A stretch of 64,000 nucleotides of DNA from Megamerina dolium (lineage: Eukaryota; Arthropoda; Insecta; Diptera; Megamerinidae): NCBI GenBank assembly GCA_963854835.1, contig OY978530.1:39040751-39104750 (forward strand), given 5' to 3'. This document shows positions 57,036-64,000 of the stretch, piece by piece. The notes beneath the pieces were generated by a model. The model had not been told where the DNA came from. It did no database searches and saw only the letters and a program-made list of their open reading frames with translations. The translations under genes and the position numbers were made by a program. The first letter of the stretch is position 1. The number at the start of each line of letters is the position of its first letter.

Positions 57036-59598
57036 ACATCAGCCTTATATGTGCCCACGCTCCGACGGATGAGAAGGACAATGTGACCAAGGAGAGCTTC
57101 TTTCAGCGCCTCGAAAAAGCTTACGACCGCTGCTCCCGCCACGATATCAAAATCGTGCTTGGCGATTTTAATGCCAGGGTGGGCAAGGAAGGTACCTTTG
57201 GTCCAACTGACGGAAAATTCAGCCTCCACCAGAACACCTCCGATAACGGAATGAGGCTGATCGACTTCGCCGCAGCACGAAACATGGTAATTGGTGGTAC
57301 CAGATTCCAGCATCTCGACATCCACAAAACGACATGGCTGTCTCCAGATCAACGAACAAGAAATCAAATTTATCATGTGGTGATTGACGGAAGGCATGCT
57401 TCCAGTGTGATGGACGTGAAATCGATCCGTGGTGCCGACATAGACTCGGATCATTACCTTGTTGCAGCTAAGGTGCGCACACGCTTATGTGTCGCAAATA
57501 ACAAGAGAAGTCCCACACAGAGAAAGCTCGACGTCAGTAAGCTGCGATCACCAGAGACAGCAGATGCATTTTCCACTCGACTATCGGATCTGCTTATGCA
57601 GAACACTCCCCCACTTGATGATACATGCGCACGGTGGACACATATATCCCACTCCATGACCACTGCTGATGAGGATGTAATCGGTTATTACCGGCCTTTG
57701 AAGAATGAGTGGTATGATCAGGAGTGTCGCGACGCTACCCCAGAGAAAGACCACCTACAGAAGAACCCTGCGTGCAGGTGCAACGCGAGCTGTTAAGGAG
57801 CGGTGCAGAGAGAAAAGGAGTGCAGAGAGAAAAGGAGTGCAGAGAGACGTATTTTCAGGCGCAAGAAAAGAGAACAAGAAAGATGCGAGTGTGACGAGAT
57901 AGAGATGTGTACCGACAAGAATGAGATTCGAAAATTCTTCGAAAAGATCAAGCGGCTGAGTGGCGCTTTAAATCACGGAGCCTTTTCTTATCGTGATGGA
58001 AATGGGATTCTGGTTACAGATGTCCAGAGTGTACTGAGCCTATGGAGGGAACACATCTCCACGTTACTGAATGGCGATGCTATGAACAATTCCGCCAGTG
58101 GAGGAGATTGTCCGATAACCCCAATTACAGATGATGGTGTTGATGTTCAAACACCCGACTATGGCGAGGTTGAAACGGCCATTTTAAGGCTGAAGAACAA
58201 CAAAGCTGCAGGTGCTGATGGCCTGTCTGTCGAGTTGTTTAAGACCAGAGTCGATGAGCTGCTCGCCTGCATGCACCAGCTCATAAGCAGAATATGGTCG
58301 GATGAAAGCATGCCTGATGATTGGAGGCTCAGTGTTCTCTGTCCTGTACATAAAAAAGGAGACACCACAATTTGCGTCAACTACAGTGGAATAAGTCTTC
58401 TGAGTATCACATACAAGCTCCTCTCGAACGTTTTGTGCAAAAGATTGAAGCCCATGCTCCACAACCTGATTGGACCTTATCAGTGTGGCTTCAGACCTGG
58501 TAAATCCACCATCGACCAGATTTTCACACTGCGCCAAATTCTGGAGAAGACCCAAGAAAAACAGATCGACACACACCACCTATTTGTAGATTATAAAGCC
58601 GCTTTCGACAGTCCGGTAAGGGATTACCTCTACACAACAATGTATGATTTCGGTATTCCTGCAAAGCTCATTCGACTTTGTAGTATGACACTGCATAACT
58701 CCCGTTGTGCAGTGAAAATTGGGAAGGACCTCTCCGCACCGTTTAATACCGAACGGGGTTTCAGACAAGGTGATTCGTTATCGTGCGACTTCTTCAATCT
58801 TATTATGGAGAAAATAATACGAGCTGTTGATCTACGGCATAATGGCACTATCTTCAACAAAAGTGTCATGTTGTTAGCGTATGCCAACGATATTGACATA
58901 ATCGGCATGAACACGCGAGCAGTCAGTGCTGCATTTTAAAAGTTGGAAAGAGAGTCGCGTCGAATGGGTTTTACGGTGAACGAGGGCAAGACCTAGTGTC
59001 AACAAACAAAAAGTCTTGGACAGCACGTCACTGTTGACAACTACGCTTTTGAAGTAGTAAGGGACTTTGTCTATTTTGGAACCAGCATTAACAGCACTAA
59101 TGACGTCAGCATGGAGATATTGCGAAGGATCAGTCTTGCAAACAGGTGTTAGTTTGGTCTAAGTAAGCAATTGAAAAGTCGAGCCCTCTCTCGAAGAACG
59201 AAAACTACACTCTACAAGTCTCTCATCATGCCTGTCCTAAAATATGGCGCTGAAGCCTGGACAATTTCCACCTCGCATGAGCGAATGCTTGGAGTTTTCA
59301 AGAGAAAAGTTCTACGCAGGATCTTTGGACCTATTTGCGTTGGTGCCGAGTACCGAATAAAGTACAACCATTAGCTGTACGAGCTGTATGCCGATATTGA
59401 CATAGTAAAGCGCATCAAAATCCAGCGGCTGCGCTGGCTAGGTCATGTTGAGCGAATCCAGCTAAGAAGGTATTATATTCGGAACCCGCTGGAGGACGAC
59501 GCAGAAGAGGAAGACCTAACCTCCGGTGGAAAGACCAAGTACTGGAGAACCTGACGGCGCTTGGAATTTCTAACTGGCGCCAGCTAGCGAAGAACATA
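57036..59598 (+). pseudogene. RTE copy H, truncated at both ends
   Basis: Starts within the endonuclease (CAHAPTDEKDN) and is open at 57083-57796, then 57803-58939 after a frameshift near 57750. RT motif C is altered to YAND (LLAYANDIDIIG), which removes a catalytic Asp. A stop follows AVSAAF at 58937, and there are further breaks at about 58990 and 59150. The last C-terminal codons and the 3' tail are missing, replaced at 59599 by jockey sequence in the opposite orientation. Confidence 0.9.
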
Positions 59599-59599
59599 G

Positions 59600-61172
59600 T
59601 TTGAGTTTGTAAATTAGTCCATCGTGCCATACTTTATCGAAAGCTTGAGTAATAGCAAGAAAGACAGCTGAGCAATATTTTTTTTCTTCAAAAGTGTTTC
59701 TTATTAGAGTTACAATGCGGTGGAATTGCTCTGTTGTGCCGTGCTGTTTTCTAAATCCAAACTGATGTTGGGGAATCAGTTGGTTGAGATTTATAAATGT
59801 AGTTATATTAATGATAAGTAGCTTTTCGAATACTTTAGAGAGTAGAGGTAGGAGGCTGATAGGTCTGCACGATGCAGCTTTTGTAGGGTCTTTTCCTGGT
59901 TTTGCTATCATAATAATTTTTGAAGTTTTCCAGCATTTGGGATAGTGTTTAATATGATGGATAGCATTGGAAATGTACATGAGATGAATTACTGAAGCTG
60001 CAGGCAACTCTTTTATCATTTTACCGGTAATTTTATCTGGTGATTTTTTTGGGTTTAAATCTTTATAAATTGCTTTGAATATGTCCTTTTTTTAAATTTT
60101 GAACGATATTGAGCAACGTTGAGAAGTTAAGTTTGGTAATGAGGACTGCGAAGAGGGTGGATTGGGTGTAAACACACTTTTTAGGAGGTCTGCAAAAGCC
60201 AAACCCTTCTCACAGTTGCTTCTAGCCCAATTACCGTCACTTAAACGGATGGGGGAATCAGTGAGAATTGGTCGTTTTTAGTTTTTTGCTGATTTCCACA
60301 AAGAGTAGTCTGACGCTTCACTAGGTGTTAATTTGGCTATGTGATCTTCCAACTAATTGTTGTTTTTATTTTTTAGGGCTTGCTTTAACTTGCGAGTGCA
60401 GTGCTGTAGCTGTGTTTTCAGATTCGGTGATCTGAATTCTTGCCATTGCCTTCGGAGTCTTCTTTTCTGTCTTACCAGCAATTCAATGTCGGCTGGATGG
60501 GCTATAGTTTAATTGTTTGTATACTCTTGTGCAGGTGGCTGAGCTGAGAGCAAATGAGAGCAACTGGTTGAATTTTTCGAGTGCTGAGTTTACATCGTGT
60601 CCATTTCTTAATACAGTACTTAGATGAAGATGGGAATTTACATATTTCTTGAATTTCAACCAGTCTATTTTCTTTCTAACGCAACTGCTTTGGGGGCTTG
60701 GTGATTTTATAGATATTATCGTGGGTGAGTGATCAGATGAGAGATCATAATTACACTCTGGGGTGATACTTTCCATCTGCAAACCCTTTGCGACTCCAAA
60801 GTCAATGAGATCGGGTATTTTCCTCTCGTCCGTCGGCCAATATGTCGATTGACCATTTGAGATTACATCGTAGCCGTGGTTAGTAATGATTGAGTATAGT
60901 CTTCTGCCTTTTAGAGTTATTAAGTGGGAACCCCAGTGAGTGTGTTTGGCGTTGAAATCGTGTTGCTTGCAAGTAGACTCTACTGACGTCTTAGAGAACA
61001 TGATATTTTATTCTGCTTTATTCGGTATTTCTTCGGTAGCAATTTTTGTCAGTGAAATGGGTCTCAGATATCATCATTATGTCGATCTGGTTGGATTCAA
61101 GGAATTGAATTAGCTCCAAACGGTGCTGGCTTAAGCCGTTGGCGTTCCAGTGGCATATCTTGAAACGACTCA
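59600..61172 (-). pseudogene. Jockey copy 2 ORF2 remnant
   Basis: Endonuclease followed by RT, frame broken at about 61000, 60500, 60300 and 60080. RT motif A (ITQAFDKVW) is present; motifs B and C are deleted. It has the ASVIHLMYI, ASCRPISLLPLL and EKLLIINIT strings also seen in copy 1 with minor differences. Confidence 0.85.
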
Positions 61173-61202
61173 TGGTATTTATGATCTGGATAGCAATGTT
61201 TG

Positions 61203-61520
61203 TGGGTGCCGTAGCTCAGTGGTTAGTGTGTTGGCCTTCTGATCTGTAGAAATTTAATATCGATAAGATTTTTCTTTCGAACGGTACCCACCTGTCGGTA
61301 AGCAATTGACAATTCTTCCGACGGTAACAACTTGCCATGAAATTTCTTCTAAAAGAACTCTGTGACAAAAAAAAAGTGATGTCACAAGGGTTCAAATAGT
61401 AGGTCCCTTCTAATACTGTCCAAAATTTAACTCGCACAACAGTAATTCAAGAAGAAAGCCCCAAAGGGCCAATGAGCCCTTTGGGGCTTTAATTGCCACA
61501 TATTTATTTTTCTTTTTTTT
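61203..61520 (+). mobile_element. tRNA-derived SINE inserted in jockey copy 2 (I)
   Basis: Head GGGTGCCGTAGCTCAGTGGT. The B-box region is deleted. Body and GAGCCCTTTGGGGCTTTAAT 3' end are present. A perfect 11-bp duplication AGCAATGTTTG lies at 61192-61202 and 61521-61531. The uninterrupted site is present in jockey copy 1 at about 5053-5066. Confidence 0.92.
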
Positions 61521-61522
61521 AG

Positions 61523-63269
61523 CAATGTTTGGAGTAACACCGGTTTATTTTTAATAATTTCTTGCATCATTGTTTGCACTGTGTTCATGAATTGGTTCAT
61601 GTTCTGCATTAGTGTTTGAAGAAAATTTTCAAGGGCTGCTGGGTAGGTATTGAGCGCTTCTGCTCATTATTTACATTGCTTTGTTGGTGTGGGTTTTGTT
61701 TCAAAACATTAGCGTATGAATTGGTTTGATTCTTGTTTGGGATTGCAGAGAAGAATTATGTTGCATCAAGATTTTGTCTCTGACTATCTGAGTTTGTTCA
61801 ACTGGTTTTAGAGGTTGTTTCCTAGAGGAGAAATTTAGCTTTAGCGTTTTATATACGGGGCAACCTCTATAATTTGCGGTGTGATTACCTCCATAACTGC
61901 TGCATTGCCTTTAGACTTTGGGCATATATTTGATTTATGAAGATCTCCACAAATCACACAAACAGCTGGCAGGGTACAATATGTCTTAGTATGTCCATAT
62001 TCTTGGCAGTTACTACACTGAGGAGGTCCAGTTCTCTTATGGGGTTCTTCGAATGTGATGTTGCAGTGCAATGAATATAGAGCTTTATATATGTTTCTTA
62101 AAGAACTCTGTGACAAAGCTCAGAAAAAGTGATGTCACAAGTGTTCTGCCGTTCGAAACTGGTTAAAATAAGTAGGTCCTTTCTAATACTGTCCAAATTT
62201 AAGACGCACAACAGTAATGGAAGAGAAGCTCGGCCAATGAGCCCTTTGGGGCTTTAAGTGCCACATATTTATTTATTTATTTATTATATATGGGGTATAC
62301 TTCACCTTTTTTTTAAGGTTTTTGTTTCATGTCGGAGCTCAATGCGATATAACGGTTGAGGTATATTGCTCCTGTTGAGCATGTTGAATACTGTTTTGGC
62401 TTGAAACCCGTCTTCCTGAAGGGCGAGTTTGATTTCGTTAATATCAACTTTGGGTTCGACGCCTTTGAGTACAACGATTAAGCCCTTAGTACTTTTTAGC
62501 TGATATGTGTAGTAATTCTTTTTTCCAACTTTAAATTCTGCAATTACTTTGCGATAATGAGTTTCGCTATAGATTTGCACTTTCGTTTCTTCAATTTGGC
62601 CTTTGCGAATAGGAACAACTTGGAAATTCTTTGGTCCTATAAGACTTGTTATTCTGGAAATCAACTTATCTGAGATGCGTTCTCTTAATCAAATGGATGG
62701 GGGTATTGAAATTTTTCTTGGGGATAATATTTTCGTTACTTTCATCACTTGAAAGCAGAAAATTCTGCTTCAGAATTTTTGTTGAATTCATTTGTTTTGT
62801 TTTCTTTTTCTCTTTACTACAGTAATGTAGCGATCAATTCTAGTTTGAACAGCAACTGGTTCTGTAGTAGTCATCGCACTGTTGCTTTTACTACTGGGTC
62901 ATGCACTTCAGTAGATAGGCCGTTATTTGTTTGCTTTGATGTTGTAACTGTTGGTGTTACAGCAGGAGAAGCGCATTGTACACTCCACGGTATAGAGGGA
63001 GAACATATTATTTTTTTGACCTGAATTTGATGTGATTGGACATGAGTTTGTTGTTGCCAATTTTGATGTAGTGTTAGAGTGAGGAATAAGTGCGGGCAAG
63101 AGATTTGCACTGTTACTTTCACTTGTGCAGTGGGTATCAACTGATTTTTTTGATAATGCACTTACTGGCAGGATTTGCGCGGGTGATTGCAAATTATGAT
63201 TTACACACACATTAACAGGCGATTGCCTTTGCCAGAGAGGAGAGCGCCGAATACTCATATTACAAACTC
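61523..63269 (-). pseudogene. Jockey copy 2 ORF1 remnant
   Basis: Zinc knuckles CSNCQEYGHTKTYC and CVICGDLHKSNIC (62020-61910), the PRE_C2HC-like block at 62664-62302 (KGLIVVLKGVEPKVDINEIK), and a Ser/Gln-rich N-terminal part at 63258-62900. Interrupted by the SINE at 62094-62283 and by frameshifts. Confidence 0.82.
62094..62283 (+). mobile_element. tRNA-derived SINE inserted in jockey copy 2 (II), 5'-truncated
   Basis: Body from TTTCTTAAAGAACTCTGTGA to the (ATTT)n tail. It is flanked by a 9-bp TTATATATG duplication (62085-62093, 62284-62292). Jockey copy 1 shows the site without the insert near 4500. Confidence 0.9.
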
Positions 63270-63359
63270 ATATTACCAAAAATAACATAGTTTGCAAATT
63301 TTGCTAAAAATAGTGATAGTAAACGTGGTAATTGTTTTGGAATCACTGATGTAAATGAT
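63270..63359. other. Junction of jockey copy 2 with gypsy sequence
   Basis: Contains the 19-mer AAATAACATAGTTTGCAAA (63280-63298) also found at 3628-3646, followed by decayed Ty3/gypsy sequence. Confidence 0.5.
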
Positions 63360-64000
63360 GTGTTCATTAAGTTTCCATGCAAGGAAGCAAAAAATGGAAA
63401 ACATATTTTACTGGTAGACTCTGGGGCAGATACCACTTTAGTAAAATCAATAGTAATTAATAAATACAATAGCGAGATAGGAAATTCAAGGATAAATCTT
63501 AGTGGTGCATTCGGAGGATTTGTCACCACGTTAGGGCTAATAGCAGTCCAACATGAAGGGACTAATGAATTGAATTTAGAATTACATATAATATCTGAAG
63601 AGAGAGGGATACCTGCAGACGGTATCCTAAGACAAGACAATTTATGGGACCGATCGGTCCTCAATACTGTGAAAAAGAAGCTGATTTTCTTCGGTGAGCG
63701 AAAACAGCATTTGATGACTCTACCCCTCAAATCATTGAACGAGGGTAACGAGGGTACTGTACAACAGTGAGGTTGTAGTACCAGGGAGAACTATGAAGAT
63801 AGTTCCCCTGATTTTTAGGTGAGACATTGGCATGTGTCACAAATATTAAAGTTTATGTACCAATACTGAATACAAATACGAAACCGTATACTATGAGTAA
63901 CGATACAAGAGTTAATATGGTTCAATTTAACCATTTAACCAATATTAGAAACGGTTAAGTTAGATTCAAACCTAGATATTGAAGAAAGAAAATCGATGGA
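63360..64000 (+). pseudogene. Ty3/gypsy protease region (runs off right edge)
   Basis: An open stretch at 63360-63770 encodes a retropepsin with LLVDSGADTTLVKS (catalytic DSGA), a flap-like region and GILRQDNLWD (family usual form GILGRDFL). A stop at 63768-63770 follows, then shifted frames that read EVVVPGRTMKIVPLIFR and a stop. This fits the protease to RT linker of Ty3/gypsy Pol with damage. The remainder of Pol lies outside the window. A relation to the integrase/LTR remnant at 7895-8421 cannot be judged. Confidence 0.75.

Larger units (their letters stand above)
59599..63269 (-). mobile_element. Jockey copy 2, 3'-truncated, with two SINE insertions
   Basis: On the minus strand from about 63269: ORF1 (63258-61841), ORF2 endonuclease start near 61172, endonuclease to 60480 (AKHTHWGSHLITLKG, SSDHSPT), and RT to 59599 (HQFGFRKQHGT, ITQAFDKVWHDGLIYKLKL), where it is cut before motif B. 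SINEs at 61203-61520 and 62094-62283 interrupt it. It is close in sequence to copy 1 at 3655-7676. Confidence 0.88.

Overview
This window looks like repeat-dense nuclear DNA of an insect, most likely a higher fly (Diptera). That is an inference from the mixture of element families: jockey, LOA and RTE non-LTR elements, BEL/Pao and Ty3/gypsy LTR elements, mariner, and a tRNA-derived SINE. There is also a fly-style Gln/Ser-rich exon, and no bacterial gene organisation. Nothing in it behaves as an operon. Most coding sequence belongs to mobile elements, nearly all of it broken by stops, frameshifts, 5' truncation or nested insertion.

Layout, left to right. 1-3011: a BEL/Pao Gag-Pol reading frame on the minus strand, open without a stop for 1,003 codons and running off the left edge. 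Its upstream leader carries a cluster of TATCGATA motifs. 3655-7676: a decayed jockey element. 7895-8421: a Ty3/gypsy integrase remnant, polypurine tract and LTR. A LOA-type non-LTR element (8422-14213, minus) is inserted in that LTR. It has RNase H, a 13-bp target duplication and, at its exact 5' end, what reads as an HDV-like self-cleaving ribozyme. 14405-16866: a broken RTE element. 16867-21715: AT-rich sequence with remnants. 21727-25094: a full-length but mutated RTE on the minus strand.

24914-34859 is a near-perfect palindrome with arms of about 4.98 kb and a single-base centre in a TA repeat. Each arm holds an RNase H-bearing non-LTR tail, a dead mariner with both terminal repeats, a TA microsatellite, a BEL leader fragment, an RTE 3' half and a mariner C-terminus. 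A third, direct copy of the inner arm follows at 34861-35363. This arrangement suggests an assembly fold-back or a recent inverted duplication. 35517-38230 holds two further BEL fragments and a different LTR element (LTR, primer-binding site, SAP-like Gag start). 38394-43640 has SINE copies, a MITE-like element and an RTE fragment. 43957-47296 is a complete RTE with an intact 987-codon endonuclease-reverse transcriptase and a 15-bp target duplication, the best candidate for recent activity.

47907-55001 is less repeat-dense. It contains the clearest host coding sequence (terminal exon at 49323-50090, minus), weaker exon candidates and more SINEs. 57036-63269 is a degenerate RTE fused at a deletion junction to a second jockey copy that received two SINE insertions. 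The right edge carries a Ty3/gypsy protease region. The SINEs are probably mobilised by a LINE-type reverse transcriptase, but which one cannot be settled from this window.
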